Both the position numbers and the translations under genes were made by a program. Below, one piece after another: positions 48,910 to 58,955 of a stretch of 64,000 nt of DNA (position 1 is its first letter; every line of letters starts with the position of its first letter). This DNA comes from Chloroflexota bacterium. GTDB taxonomy: Bacteria > Chloroflexota > UBA6077 > FW602-bin22 > CADDYW01. Where the stretch lies: NCBI GenBank assembly GCA_021324795.1, contig JAJPIK010000068.1, positions 124,001 to 188,000 of the forward strand, in the 5' to 3' direction. The notes under the pieces are model-generated. The model made no database searches. It worked only from the letters and a program-made list of their open reading frames with translations, and was not told the DNA's origin.

Positions 48910-49800
48910 ATGACGAACCCGAGATTGTCGGTCATCGTGGTTTGCATCAACAACGACCGCGTCTTAGAGCAGTGCCTGGCGGCGCTCGTGCCGCAAATGG
49001 CCTCGCAGGACGTCGAAGTTCTCGCGATCGGTCACCACGACGATGGACCAAATGGTCGAGCAGTGCGATCGCGTTACCCCGCCGTCGTTTGGGTCTCCGC
49101 GCCGAATGACTTCACGGTCCCTCGAATGAGAAGCAGCGCGATGAATCAAAGTCATGGCGAGATCGTCGCGCTGCTCGAAGATGACTGCGTGGTGGCAAGT
49201 AATTGGTGCAAGGAGGTCGTGCGTGCACATCAGGCGTCATTCATGGCCATCGGCGGTCCGGTCGAGCCGGGAGGTACCTATCGTCCTTGGGACTGGGCAA
49301 TTTACTTTTGCGAGTACGGGCGCTTCATGGCCCCATTTTCGGGGGTTGTCTCGGCCCTTTCCGGGAATAACGTCTCCTACAAACGGGCTGTTCTAACCGA
49401 CGTGCAGGACGATCGGGGATTTTACGAGGTTTTCTTTCATTGGCGCTTGCAGCAACGTGGGCACGCGCTCTACGCCCAGCCCAATCTCGCCGTTCGCAAC
49501 GTGAACCACTGGTCGCTTGCCCATCTGACTGCCATACCTTTTCATCACGGACGTGCGTTCGCGGGGCTCCGCGCGGCAGGTTTGCCCCGGTGGCGACGCT
49601 TCCTTTACGCTGCTCTGAGCGGTGGCCTACCGGTCGTCAAGGTCGCCCGGGTCGCTCAGGAAGTATTCCGCCGTCGTCGAAACGGGAGGAACTTTCTCCG
49701 TTCGCTGCACTGGACCGTGCTGTTTATGCTGTCCTGGTCGCTTGGAGAATTTTCGGGATATCTGGCCGGCGCCGGCGGGAGCCCGAATCGCTGGCGCTGA
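48910..49800 (+). CDS. GT2 glycosyltransferase, GT2 paralogue D of 4
   Basis: [82 protein letters not shown]. Confidence 0.9.
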   Translation: MTNPRLSVIVVCINNDRVLEQCLAALVPQMASQDVEVLAIGHHDDGPNGRAVRSRYPAVVWVSAPNDFTVPRMRSSAMNQSHGEIVALLEDDCVVASNWCKEVVRAHQASFMAIGGPVEPGGTYRPWDWAIYFCEYGRFMAPFSGVVSALSGNNVSYKRAVLTDVQDDRGFYEVFFHWRLQQRGHALYAQPNLAVRNVNHWSLAHLTAIPFHHGRAFAGLRAAGLPRWRRFLYAALSGGLPVVKVARVAQEVFRRRRNGRNFLRSLHWTVLFMLSWSLGEFSGYLAGAGGSPNRWR

Positions 49801-49867
49801 GCTGGCTTGCAGGATCTGTCGAGGCGGATGGGCTCGATACTGTCGGACGTCATGGGAGGTGAAAAAG

Positions 49868-51040
49868 GTGGATCCAATCCAACGAGTCGTGCGTCACTCG
49901 CGGATCACGCTCGATAGCTATCGGGCAAATCCAAGTCCAAGGTTCCTGGTGCTCTTCATCAACTCCATTTGTAATATGAAGTGTGAGCATTGCTTCTATT
50001 GGACGAGCTTGAATAAGAAGGACGACCTCACCAAAGAGGAGATTTTCGCGCTGTCTCGCTCCCTCGGAAGGCTGGAAAACTTGAACTTGTCTGGCGGCGA
50101 GCCGTTCTTGCGAAAAGAGTTTGCCGAAATCTGTCGCCAGTTTATCCAGCATAACCAGGTCAGGCAGATTTACGTGCCGACCAATGCGTACTATACCAGC
50201 CGGGTCGTCGACGCCGTCACCGGCGTGCTCCAGGAAAAGGACCTCGATTTGTTGGCGTGTGAAATCTCGCTGGATGGCATGCCGGAGTTCCACGATCGGT
50301 TTCGTGGGGCGAAGAATGCCTTCCAGAAAGCGATGGAGACTTACGATGCGCTGGCGGAGCTTCAGCAGCGTGATCCGCGGCTCCGCATCCACGCGATCTC
50401 CACCGCGACCGACGTCAACATCGCTGAAATCAAGAGCCTTACGACTTATCTCTACGAACGTTGCCCGCGGATGGACCACCACAACCTCGCTATCATTCGC
50501 GGCGACCGCAAGAACCCCGATCTGGCGGCCCCGTTGCTGAGTGATTATCAAAAGCTGTATCAATTCATTCGACGGCTTTGGGCGCCGCGGGAGCGTGGGC
50601 GATACGGCGCCGTGGTCGAGCCGATGTTGCAGTGGGCCAAGGTCGAAACGCTGAAAGAAAGACGGCAGATTGTCCCATGCAGCGCCGGACGTCTCAGCGT
50701 GGTGGTGTACGCCAACGGAGACGTCAGCGCGTGCGAAATGCACAAGCCGATCGGCAACTTGCGTCAGAAGTCGTTCGCGGAGATCTGGGAGTCGCTGGAA
50801 GCGGAGACGCTGCGCCAGTCGATCGCCAACCGGGAATGCTATTGCACGACCGAGGTTTTCCTCTGGCCGAGCATCGTGTTTCAGCCGCCGAGCCTGGCGC
50901 GGGCGCTGGTCGGCGCGAAGGTATGGGAGAAGGTGAATCCCTTGAGGGCGGACGAGATCCCGGTCATCGACGTGGACGAGAACAAGCTGCCGGTGCGCAT
51001 CGGGAATCCGGCTAGCTCGGGCCAGCCCGCTCAAAGCTAG
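49868..51040 (+). CDS. Radical SAM protein with SPASM-like C-terminus
   Basis: [29 protein letters not shown] (CX3CX2C), [17 protein letters not shown]-terminal [39 protein letters not shown]...NRECYC. Confidence 0.9.
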   Translation: MDPIQRVVRHSRITLDSYRANPSPRFLVLFINSICNMKCEHCFYWTSLNKKDDLTKEEIFALSRSLGRLENLNLSGGEPFLRKEFAEICRQFIQHNQVRQIYVPTNAYYTSRVVDAVTGVLQEKDLDLLACEISLDGMPEFHDRFRGAKNAFQKAMETYDALAELQQRDPRLRIHAISTATDVNIAEIKSLTTYLYERCPRMDHHNLAIIRGDRKNPDLAAPLLSDYQKLYQFIRRLWAPRERGRYGAVVEPMLQWAKVETLKERRQIVPCSAGRLSVVVYANGDVSACEMHKPIGNLRQKSFAEIWESLEAETLRQSIANRECYCTTEVFLWPSIVFQPPSLARALVGAKVWEKVNPLRADEIPVIDVDENKLPVRIGNPASSGQPAQS

Positions 51041-51067
51041 TCGAGCAGCGATGGGTAGAGGCAGACA

Positions 51068-52195
51068 GTGATCCTCGGCGTGAATGGCATTCGCCTGGTC
51101 GGACAGCGCAGTGGCGTTGGGCGCGCCATCGAAGCAGTTCTCCGGTGCCTGGAGGAGATGGAGCATCCGTTTACCGAGATTCGCGTCTATTCGCCAGTCC
51201 CGATTGACGATCCGGTGACGTTTTCCGGCCGCGTTCGGAACGTCGTATTGCCCGCTCGGCTTCATCCTGGTCTCTGGGAGCAGTTCACCATGTTGCGAGC
51301 CCACGGGTCGCGCGACGTCCTCTTCTGCCCGAGTTACGTCATGCCATTGCTGGCGCGTTGCCCGACCCTGTTGGTGCACCACGGCTCTTACGAGGGGTAT
51401 AAAGAGGCAGCACAAGCGTACTCGCTCTGGCGGCGGATCAAGGCTCGGGTGATGTACGATCTGAGCGCGCACCGTGCCTCAATCGTTTCAACCGTCAGTG
51501 CCTACAGTCGGCGCGACATGGTGCGCTATTATCGGCTCGCCCCGGACGAGATTCAGGTGATTCCCGAGGGCGTCGACACCCGGCTGTTTCGCCCGATCGG
51601 CGACCGAGCCTTGCTCGCGAATTGGCGCCAGCGCGTCTTTGGCCAGGACGTGCCTTTCATTCTATACGTCGGGAAGCCTACGCGCCGGCGCAATCTAGGA
51701 AATCTGCTGCGCGCATTTGATCGGCTCAAGCGCCAGCGCTCGATACCACACAAGCTTCTCCTGATCGGTTCCTCTCTGCCGGGCACCTCATTCGAAAAGG
51801 ACGTCCAAGAGTTGGGATTGAAGAGCGAAGTCGTGAGCATCGGTTATCTGCCCCACGAGGAAGTCGTTCTTGCCTACAATGCGTGCGATACATTTGTCTA
51901 TCCTTCCTCCTACGAGGGCTTTGGCATGCCGGTTCTGGAGGCGATGGCCTGTGGAGCGCCGGTCATCGCGCTGAACAACACGGCATTTCCGGAGTTTGCA
52001 GGAGGAGTTGCCCGATTGCTGCCGGACGCCAGCGTGGACACTTTGGCCGAGGGAATCGAACAAGTGGTATGCGACGCGAAGCAGCGGGAGATCATGGCGC
52101 GGCAAGGTCCGCTTCGGGCGGCCGGATATGATTGGCACATTATCACCGAACGATATTTAGAGCTACTCGTGCGGTTGGTGAGCAGAGCCTGCTGA
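51068..52195 (+). CDS. Glycosyltransferase family 4
   Basis: FILYVGKPTRRRNLGNLLRAFDRL; FVYPSSYEGFGMPVLEAMACGAPVIALNNTAFPEFAGGVARLLP. Confidence 0.92.
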   Translation: MILGVNGIRLVGQRSGVGRAIEAVLRCLEEMEHPFTEIRVYSPVPIDDPVTFSGRVRNVVLPARLHPGLWEQFTMLRAHGSRDVLFCPSYVMPLLARCPTLLVHHGSYEGYKEAAQAYSLWRRIKARVMYDLSAHRASIVSTVSAYSRRDMVRYYRLAPDEIQVIPEGVDTRLFRPIGDRALLANWRQRVFGQDVPFILYVGKPTRRRNLGNLLRAFDRLKRQRSIPHKLLLIGSSLPGTSFEKDVQELGLKSEVVSIGYLPHEEVVLAYNACDTFVYPSSYEGFGMPVLEAMACGAPVIALNNTAFPEFAGGVARLLPDASVDTLAEGIEQVVCDAKQREIMARQGPLRAAGYDWHIITERYLELLVRLVSRAC

Positions 52196-52235
52196 GGAGC
52201 ATCGGGCGACAAACAGAGTTGGGAGCGGTGGTCGA

Positions 52236-53078
52236 GTGATGCCCGGACCTTCGTCCGAAAGAGTAAAGATTTCTGGTTCAGCGGCGTACTTTAACCAGGA
52301 AGCAGAGAAATACGATTCGGCGTACGACGCCTATACGCCCGGCGGCTACGCGCTGCGCGTGCGACAACAGCGTGTGCTCGAATTGCTGGATCGACGTGGT
52401 GGTAAAGCACTGGACGTCGGCTGCGGAGCGGGCAGGATGGCCGCACCACTGATTGACATGGGCTACGAATTCTGGGGAGTGGACGCTGCTCCGGCAATGA
52501 TCGAACAATGTGAGCGCCGGTACCACGGTTCGCCACGCGCGCACTTCTCGGTAGGAGATGCACACAAGCTCGAGTTCGACGATGCCGTGTTTGACGTCGT
52601 GATTTGTATGGGCGTGATCGACCGCATTCAAAACTGGGAGTTGGCGATTGCCGAGATGGCGCGCGTTCTCAAGCCGGGGGGCAGCCTGATCATCTCGTTT
52701 CCCAATCTCTCCAGTCCCTACGCCTGGTGGAAGAATTTTGTCTTTTATCCGGCGATGGCGGTCGTTCGACCGCTCTACTTCTGGCTGATCCGACGACCTC
52801 GTCCTTCGACTCTCTACAATCGCGTCGATCTCCGGGGGCGCCTGTTGTTGCTCGCGACGTTCGCAAGACTACAAACCGCGCGCGCGGTGACACGCTTTTT
52901 CGAGAGACAAGCTCTGCGAGTGACCGACGTCGTTTATTACAACTTTACGCTGTTCCTCTCGCCATTGGATGAATTGTTTCCCCTCTTGAGTTTGCACATA
53001 TCGGAAAAGATTGAGCAATGGCGTTCTGGCCGATTTCGCTGGATTGGAGCTGGCTACATTATCAAGGCGCACAAGTAG
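52236..53078 (+). CDS. Class I SAM-dependent methyltransferase
   Basis: GKALDVGCGAGRMAAPLIDMGYEFWGVDAAPAMIEQC; MARVLKPGGSLIISFPNL. Confidence 0.88.
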   Translation: MMPGPSSERVKISGSAAYFNQEAEKYDSAYDAYTPGGYALRVRQQRVLELLDRRGGKALDVGCGAGRMAAPLIDMGYEFWGVDAAPAMIEQCERRYHGSPRAHFSVGDAHKLEFDDAVFDVVICMGVIDRIQNWELAIAEMARVLKPGGSLIISFPNLSSPYAWWKNFVFYPAMAVVRPLYFWLIRRPRPSTLYNRVDLRGRLLLLATFARLQTARAVTRFFERQALRVTDVVYYNFTLFLSPLDELFPLLSLHISEKIEQWRSGRFRWIGAGYIIKAHK

Positions 53079-53270
53079 TGCAGCTTGTGAGAATCCACGG
53101 GACTCGAACTTCGCCGCAACCTCTTCTCAACGTTCCACCGGCATGATGCCCGAACAGGCTGAGCGGAGCCGGCGCAATCCCGACTGCTTACCCGACGCGG
53201 GCCAGTATTTTCGAGGACCAAAGCCAGGTCCGGTGTCGATATCACTGAAACCCGGAAAGGATATGCCTCG

Positions 53271-54251
53271 ATGGATTGGACAAGAACGCGGGTCGTTGTC
53301 ACTGGCGCCGGTGGATTCATCGGCAGCCATCTTGTGCAGCGTCTCCTCGATCTCGGTGCCGACGTGACCGCGTTCATCCGTTACAACTCGCAGAACGATG
53401 TCGGCTTTCTCGCGGCGATTGGCGATCGGCCAATCCGGATTGTTCGGGGCGACGTGACTGATGTCGAGGCACTCCGTCGGGCGTTCGTGGGTTCCGACGT
53501 GGTCTTTCATCTTGCTGCGCTGGTCGGCGTACCCTATTCGTTCATCCACGCCAATCAGGTCTTTCAGGTCAACACGATGGGTACCGTCAACGTTCTGACC
53601 GCGGCACGCGACAACAGTCTGTCGAAGGTCGTGATCACGTCGACGAGTGAGGTGTACGGCAGCGCCCGCTACGTCCCAATCGACGAAGCCCACCCGAAAC
53701 AGCCGCAGTCACCCTACGCAGCGAGTAAAATTGCCGCCGACGCGATCGCCCTGAGCTTTTACCATGCCTACGGCCTGCCGGTCGCTATTGTTCGACCTTT
53801 CAATACCTTCGGTCCTCGACAGTCCGATCGTGCGATCATCCCGACAGTTATCGCCCAGGCGCTCAGTAAAGACGAAATCCGCATTGGGAATCCTCACCCA
53901 ACGCGGGACTTTACGTTTGTGACCGATACGGCTGAAGGATTTATCAAAGCGGCCGAGTCAGACAAAGCGATCGGCCAGGAGATCAACCTGGGCTCCGGGG
54001 CGGAAATCTCGGTCGCCGCGCTGGCCGAGACAATTGCCGCGATGGTCGGACGCCAAGTGCCGGTCCGGGTGGACGAGAAGCGGGTTCGATCGCGCCAGGC
54101 CGAGGTGACCCGGCTCCTCGCGAACAATTCGCGAGCACGGGAGCTGATTGGTTGGCAGCCAGTCGTCGGACTAGAGGAAGGACTGCGCCGGACGATCGAG
54201 TGGGTTCGCGAAAACTCCGCGGCTTACGATCCCAATGCGTACCGAGTATAG
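53271..54251 (+). CDS. NAD-dependent nucleotide-sugar epimerase/dehydratase (SDR)
   Basis: RVVVTGAGGFIGSHLVQRLLDLGADVTAFIRY; TSTSEVYGSARYVPIDEAHPKQPQSPYAASKIAADAIALSFYHAYGLPVAIVRPFNTFGPRQS. Confidence 0.93.
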   Translation: MDWTRTRVVVTGAGGFIGSHLVQRLLDLGADVTAFIRYNSQNDVGFLAAIGDRPIRIVRGDVTDVEALRRAFVGSDVVFHLAALVGVPYSFIHANQVFQVNTMGTVNVLTAARDNSLSKVVITSTSEVYGSARYVPIDEAHPKQPQSPYAASKIAADAIALSFYHAYGLPVAIVRPFNTFGPRQSDRAIIPTVIAQALSKDEIRIGNPHPTRDFTFVTDTAEGFIKAAESDKAIGQEINLGSGAEISVAALAETIAAMVGRQVPVRVDEKRVRSRQAEVTRLLANNSRARELIGWQPVVGLEEGLRRTIEWVRENSAAYDPNAYRV

Positions 54252-54274
54252 AGTACGTCGGGCGAGATGAAGCA

Positions 54275-54997
54275 ATGAAAGCAGTCATCCTGGTCGGAGG
54301 GCTCGGGACGCGCTTGCGCCCCTATACGTTCACCATTCCCAAGCCACTGCTGCCGTTTGGCGAGAGACCCATCCTCCAGTGCATCATCGAGCATCTAAGA
54401 AAGTTTGACATCGCGGACATCATCCTGGCGACCGGCTACCATGCCGAGCTCATCCAGGCCGTCTGCGGGGATGGCTCGCGATTCGACGTACGGATCCGCT
54501 ACGTTCACGAGGAAAAGTCGCTGGGCACAGCCGGCCCGCTGACTCTCTTGCGAGACCTGATCGACCCGGACGAGCTGATCGTGGTGATGAACGGTGATAT
54601 CATTACCGATCTCAACTTCACTGCCTTCGTGTCATTCAGTCGGAGCCACGATTTCGACCTCACCGTTGGCTACACCCGCTACGTGTACCAGTCTCCATTT
54701 GGCGTTCTCAAGATCGAGGACGACGAGGTGCACGCAATCGAGGAGAAGCCATCGACGGAGTACGCGATCAGTGGGGGAATTTACACGATGAAAGGATCAG
54801 TGCTCGGGTATGTCCCGACTAACACCTTCTTCACGATACCTCAGTTGATCGAGGTACTGATTGCCTCCGGCCGCCGGGTCGGGGCGTATGACATCAAAGA
54901 GTACTGGATTGGTCTGGAAAGCGTCGCCCACTTCGACGAGGCCATGAAGCACGTGGACGAAAGCGGGTTGGAGGTCGCGCGTGCCGCGAATCGCTGA
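54275..54997 (+). CDS. Sugar nucleotidyltransferase
   Basis: MKAVILVGGLGTRLRPYTFTIPKPLLPFGERPILQCIIEHL; VMNGDIITDLNF. Confidence 0.92.
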   Translation: MKAVILVGGLGTRLRPYTFTIPKPLLPFGERPILQCIIEHLRKFDIADIILATGYHAELIQAVCGDGSRFDVRIRYVHEEKSLGTAGPLTLLRDLIDPDELIVVMNGDIITDLNFTAFVSFSRSHDFDLTVGYTRYVYQSPFGVLKIEDDEVHAIEEKPSTEYAISGGIYTMKGSVLGYVPTNTFFTIPQLIEVLIASGRRVGAYDIKEYWIGLESVAHFDEAMKHVDESGLEVARAANR

Positions 54998-56252
54998 GAT
55001 CGGGATCCCCTGGAACGAGACCAGAGAGCTGCCAGCGCGGCGACTGAAGGTCCTCGAAATGTCTCGCTCCTTTCCGAACAACGTCTTACAGCTCCATGGC
55101 CTCTGGGTCGAGCGTCTCGTTCAGCATCTGGCGGTCGCGTGTGATCTCAAGGTGATCGCGCCGGTCCAGTACTGTCCGCCCATCCCACTCTTACCCGCTT
55201 ACTACCGCCGCTTTCGGGAGATCGAAGAGCGAAGCTGGTCCGGACATGTCGAGGTGCTGCACCCGCGCTTTCTGGTGGGGCCTGGAACACGGTTCCATTT
55301 CCTGGAATCGGCCACCTATTACTCCGGGGTGATCGGCTGCCTCGATCGGCTGCGCCGCGATTTTCCCTTCGAGCTGATCCATGCCCACCACAGCTATCCC
55401 GATGGCGCGGTCGCGGCGCGTCTGAGTCGCCGTTACGGCGTGCCCTTCATTATCACCGAGCAGTCGCCTTGGCTCCCCTGGATGGCCCAGCCAGGTCTCG
55501 TGAGCCAGAAGGCGCTCTGGGCCGCCGGGCAGAGCGCACGCGTTGTCGCGATCAGTCAATCGGTCTTCCGTGAAGTTGTCTCGTTGACCCGGACACCGGG
55601 CAAGATCGTGGTAATTCCCGATGGCGTCGACGGGAACACTTTCTCACCGAGCGAATCGGGCAATAATTGGAACCCCGATCAGATCCTGTTTGTCGGCTTC
55701 ATCAATTACGTGAAAGGCTTCGACGTCCTGCTGCACGCGCTGCGACGGCTTATCGAGCGCCGACCAAGCACGCGTCTGGTCGTCGTCGGCGGAAGCTATT
55801 ACCGGGGGAAGCGCATCCTGGAGGACCAACTACGCCAGATGGTTGTCGATCTGGGCCTGACCGAGTGGGTCGAGTTCGTCGGAACGCTGTCGCTGCCGAA
55901 GCTCGTACAGACCATGCGGGAAAGCGCGCTGCTCGTCTTGCCGAGCCGCTCCGAAAGCTTCGGCTCGGTGCTCGTCGAGGCGCTCGCCTGCGGAACGCCG
56001 GTCGTCGCGACCCGCTGCGGAGGACCAGAAGACATCGTACAGGATGGCGTTGGCGTCCTCGTTCCGAAAGAGGATCCCGACGCCCTGGCGGCCGGCCTGG
56101 AAGAGGTCCTGGCGAACCGAAGCAGCTATGCACCAGACCGCCTGCGAGCCCACGCGCTGGACCGGTTCGGTTGGGACCACGTCGCACGCCAGTACGTCGA
56201 TCTCTTTGAAGAAACCCTTGCAACCACCTGCGAGTCGCCGCGGGAGGAGTGA
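54981..56252 (+). CDS. Glycosyltransferase family 4
   Basis: EMSRSFPNNVLQLHGLWVERLVQHL; ILFVGFINYVKGFDVLLHAL; LLVLPSRSESFGSVLVEALACGTPVVATRCGGPEDIV. Confidence 0.92.
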   Translation: MPRIAEIGIPWNETRELPARRLKVLEMSRSFPNNVLQLHGLWVERLVQHLAVACDLKVIAPVQYCPPIPLLPAYYRRFREIEERSWSGHVEVLHPRFLVGPGTRFHFLESATYYSGVIGCLDRLRRDFPFELIHAHHSYPDGAVAARLSRRYGVPFIITEQSPWLPWMAQPGLVSQKALWAAGQSARVVAISQSVFREVVSLTRTPGKIVVIPDGVDGNTFSPSESGNNWNPDQILFVGFINYVKGFDVLLHALRRLIERRPSTRLVVVGGSYYRGKRILEDQLRQMVVDLGLTEWVEFVGTLSLPKLVQTMRESALLVLPSRSESFGSVLVEALACGTPVVATRCGGPEDIVQDGVGVLVPKEDPDALAAGLEEVLANRSSYAPDRLRAHALDRFGWDHVARQYVDLFEETLATTCESPREE

Positions 56253-56255
56253 GCG

Positions 56256-57404
56256 ATGACAGCGGCAGAATCGGTATTATCATCGGCGCCACAATCAAAG
56301 GTCGCGCTCTACATTGACCCGCCATCTCATCACTTTGAACGCGACGTTCTCTTCACGGTCAACGATCCGCGGTTCTTCAACGGCGATTCGGTCGGCGCTC
56401 CCTACGTGTACGTTCGCAATTACTTCGAGGCTCGCGGGATTCCGGTCCACACCGCCGACCTGCTACCCGAGACGCGCGATGGCGTGCGCAACGTCTACGT
56501 CTCATTCGGGATGCTCGACAAGTACCGTCGGCTCATGCACCGGACGGACACGAGCGTGAGCGCGTTCTTCGCCCTGGAATGCCCAATTGTCGAGCCTGCC
56601 ATCTATCGCGAGCTGCGCCGGGCTCAGCACGATTTCAAGCGCATTTTTACCTGGACCGACAGCACTTCTCTCGAACGCTTCGTCGGTGGTCCGCTACGTT
56701 GCGAGCGCTATTACTGGCCGCAGGCGTTCGACGAGGTGCACGAGGATCTCTGGAGTCGGCGGGACCGCAAGTTCCTCTGCATCGTCACGAATCACCGCTT
56801 GCCCCGGATCTACTTCCAGGAGCTGTACACTGAGCGAGTGCGGGCCATCGCTTTCTTCGCCCAGTACAACGAAATCGACCTCTACGGCCCCGGCTGGAAC
56901 GAGCCTCCGTACCGGGTTGGGCGGACCCGCCTGCCGTACACGTTCAAGCGGATCTACCGCGCCTGGCTGCGTCAATGGGATCGCATCCATCCGGATCCAT
57001 TGCGCGTGGCCGCGCGGCGGGTTTACCGTGGCGTGGCCGCTTCGAAGAGTGAGACCATCGCCCAGTACACCTTTGCTCTCTGCTTCGAGAATATGATCCT
57101 CAGAGGCTGGATCACCGAGAAGATCTTCGACTGCTTTTATTCCGGGACAGTGCCGATTTATTGGGGAGATCCGGAAGTCGAGAAAACCATTCCGACCTCG
57201 TGCTATGTGGACATGCGGCAGTTCAGTGGTTACCCGGAGTTGCGGGCTTTTCTGAAGAACCTCACCCCGGCGCAGATCCAGGGCTATCGAGACGCGGCGC
57301 GCGCCTACCTCAAGTCGCCGCAGGCACGACCGTTCACCAAGGACGCTCTGGTCGACATTTTTCGGCGGATCGTTCAGGAAGATACTGGAGTGACCGTGGC
57401 TTGA
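56256..57404 (+). CDS. GT10 (fucosyltransferase)-like glycosyltransferase
   Basis: IAQYTFALCFENMILRGWITEKIFDCFYSGTVPIYWGDPEVEKTIPTSCYVDMRQF, the acceptor/donor signature of GT10-type enzymes. Confidence 0.8.
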   Translation: MTAAESVLSSAPQSKVALYIDPPSHHFERDVLFTVNDPRFFNGDSVGAPYVYVRNYFEARGIPVHTADLLPETRDGVRNVYVSFGMLDKYRRLMHRTDTSVSAFFALECPIVEPAIYRELRRAQHDFKRIFTWTDSTSLERFVGGPLRCERYYWPQAFDEVHEDLWSRRDRKFLCIVTNHRLPRIYFQELYTERVRAIAFFAQYNEIDLYGPGWNEPPYRVGRTRLPYTFKRIYRAWLRQWDRIHPDPLRVAARRVYRGVAASKSETIAQYTFALCFENMILRGWITEKIFDCFYSGTVPIYWGDPEVEKTIPTSCYVDMRQFSGYPELRAFLKNLTPAQIQGYRDAARAYLKSPQARPFTKDALVDIFRRIVQEDTGVTVA

Positions 57405-57423
57405 GAAGGTCGAGAGGAGATCA

Positions 57424-58941
57424 ATGATGCGCTTTGAAAAGGCAATTGTGCTCAATCCCCCGAATCCGCCAGGGTATGTCTCGAATAAGGATTCGATGGG
57501 CGGATTCGGGCAGCTATTTCCAAGCGGTGCCACCGTGTTCCCCACGTTAGACTTGGTGTATCTCGCCAGTTGTCTAGCCGAGTACAATCTTCCCCTTGTC
57601 GTGCTCGAATGCGCCGGCCTGGGCCTCACCCTGGCTGGTCTGCTCACGCGGATCAATGAGCTTGCCGCGGCCGAGGGTGATCGCCCGGTGATCGTCGTCG
57701 CACGGACGTCCGCACCGACGCTCGACTTGGATCTCAACGTCTGCCGTGAGATCAAGGCGGCGTGGCCGGCCAGCCAGATCGCGATCTACGGGCCAGTCGT
57801 GCCCAACGTCCTCAAACGCATTCGGCGCGAGGCTTGCGTCGATTACATCATTCAAGGTGATCCGGAAGAGACCGTGCGCGAGCTGATGATTGGCGAGCCG
57901 GTGGAGTCGATCCGCGGCTTGACGTTCCGTGCCGCTGGCGAATGGGTCGAAAACCCGGAGCGGCCACTAATCCGGGAGCTCGACCGTCTACCGTTTCCCA
58001 AGTGGGAATTGTTCCCGTGGCATAACTATCAGATTCCCCGGTCGTCGAACCGGTCCGGCACAACCTTTCTGCCGATGCAGACCTCGCGAGGTTGTCCGAT
58101 TGGCTGTCATTATTGCCCGTATCCGGTTGGCCAGGGCCTTCTCTGGCGCTACCGCTCGCCGACGAATGTCGTTGACGAGATGGAGCACCTGATCCGAACC
58201 TTCGGTGTCAAGTACATCTTGCTCCGGGATCCGATGTTCTCGCTGAATCAAAAGCGCGTCATCCAGATCTGCGATGAGATCAAGCGGCGTAATCTCGTCT
58301 TCGAGTGGCGCTGCGAGACCCGGGTGGATTTTCTGAAAGAGGAGACGCTGCGCGCGATGGCGCGCGCTGGCTGCACCGGGATCAACTTCGGCGTCGAGAG
58401 TGCCGACGTCGAGATTCAGAAAGGCGTTGGCCGGCGGCCAATCGAGCCGGCGGTCTTTCGGACCACGATGGCGCTCTGCCGCGAGCTCGGCATTAAGACC
58501 TTCGCTTTCTTCATCATTGGGCTGCCCGGCGACACCGTCGACTCGATCCTGCGGACGGTCAAGTTCGCCATCGACACCCAACCCGACTGGGTCCAGTTTA
58601 CCGCGGCGTCGCCGTTCATCGGGACGAAGCTGCGCGGCTGGGCGGTCGAGCACGGGCTGGCGCAGGAAGACGAATACGCTTACATCAACAGCCACATGGC
58701 GGTGATGGGAAACGAGAATCTTTCGCGGCAGCAGATCGAAACGCTGCATTCTTTCGCCAGGTTCTTTCAAGAATACCTGATCAACCGCAAGGGGATTCTG
58801 AAAGAAGATCGGCGAGCCCAGCCGCTGTACCAGATCTCGAAGACCGTCTCCGACGCCGTTAGCCACCGGGCCGCGCGTGCCATCTATACCGTGGGCAAGT
58901 GGCAATTCGAGCGGACGATGAAAATGGCGGGGCACGCGTAG
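57424..58941 (+). CDS. B12-binding-type radical SAM protein
   Basis: N-terminal cobalamin-binding-like domain; MQTSRGCPIGCHYCPYPVGQ (CX3CX2C); GCTGINFGVESADVEIQKGVGR; FFIIGLPGDTVDSILRTV. Confidence 0.9.
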   Translation: MMRFEKAIVLNPPNPPGYVSNKDSMGGFGQLFPSGATVFPTLDLVYLASCLAEYNLPLVVLECAGLGLTLAGLLTRINELAAAEGDRPVIVVARTSAPTLDLDLNVCREIKAAWPASQIAIYGPVVPNVLKRIRREACVDYIIQGDPEETVRELMIGEPVESIRGLTFRAAGEWVENPERPLIRELDRLPFPKWELFPWHNYQIPRSSNRSGTTFLPMQTSRGCPIGCHYCPYPVGQGLLWRYRSPTNVVDEMEHLIRTFGVKYILLRDPMFSLNQKRVIQICDEIKRRNLVFEWRCETRVDFLKEETLRAMARAGCTGINFGVESADVEIQKGVGRRPIEPAVFRTTMALCRELGIKTFAFFIIGLPGDTVDSILRTVKFAIDTQPDWVQFTAASPFIGTKLRGWAVEHGLAQEDEYAYINSHMAVMGNENLSRQQIETLHSFARFFQEYLINRKGILKEDRRAQPLYQISKTVSDAVSHRAARAIYTVGKWQFERTMKMAGHA

Positions 58942-58955
58942 GCGATAAAGGTGCG

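Noticed and set aside
49850-51472. 540-aa minus-strand ORF
   Set aside because: Antisense to the radical SAM and GT4 genes, which have clear motifs; shadow ORF
56694-57755. 353-aa minus-strand ORF
   Set aside because: Antisense to the GT10-like and B12 radical SAM genes; no family motifs
57988-58935. 315-aa minus-strand ORF
   Set aside because: Antisense shadow of the B12 radical SAM gene
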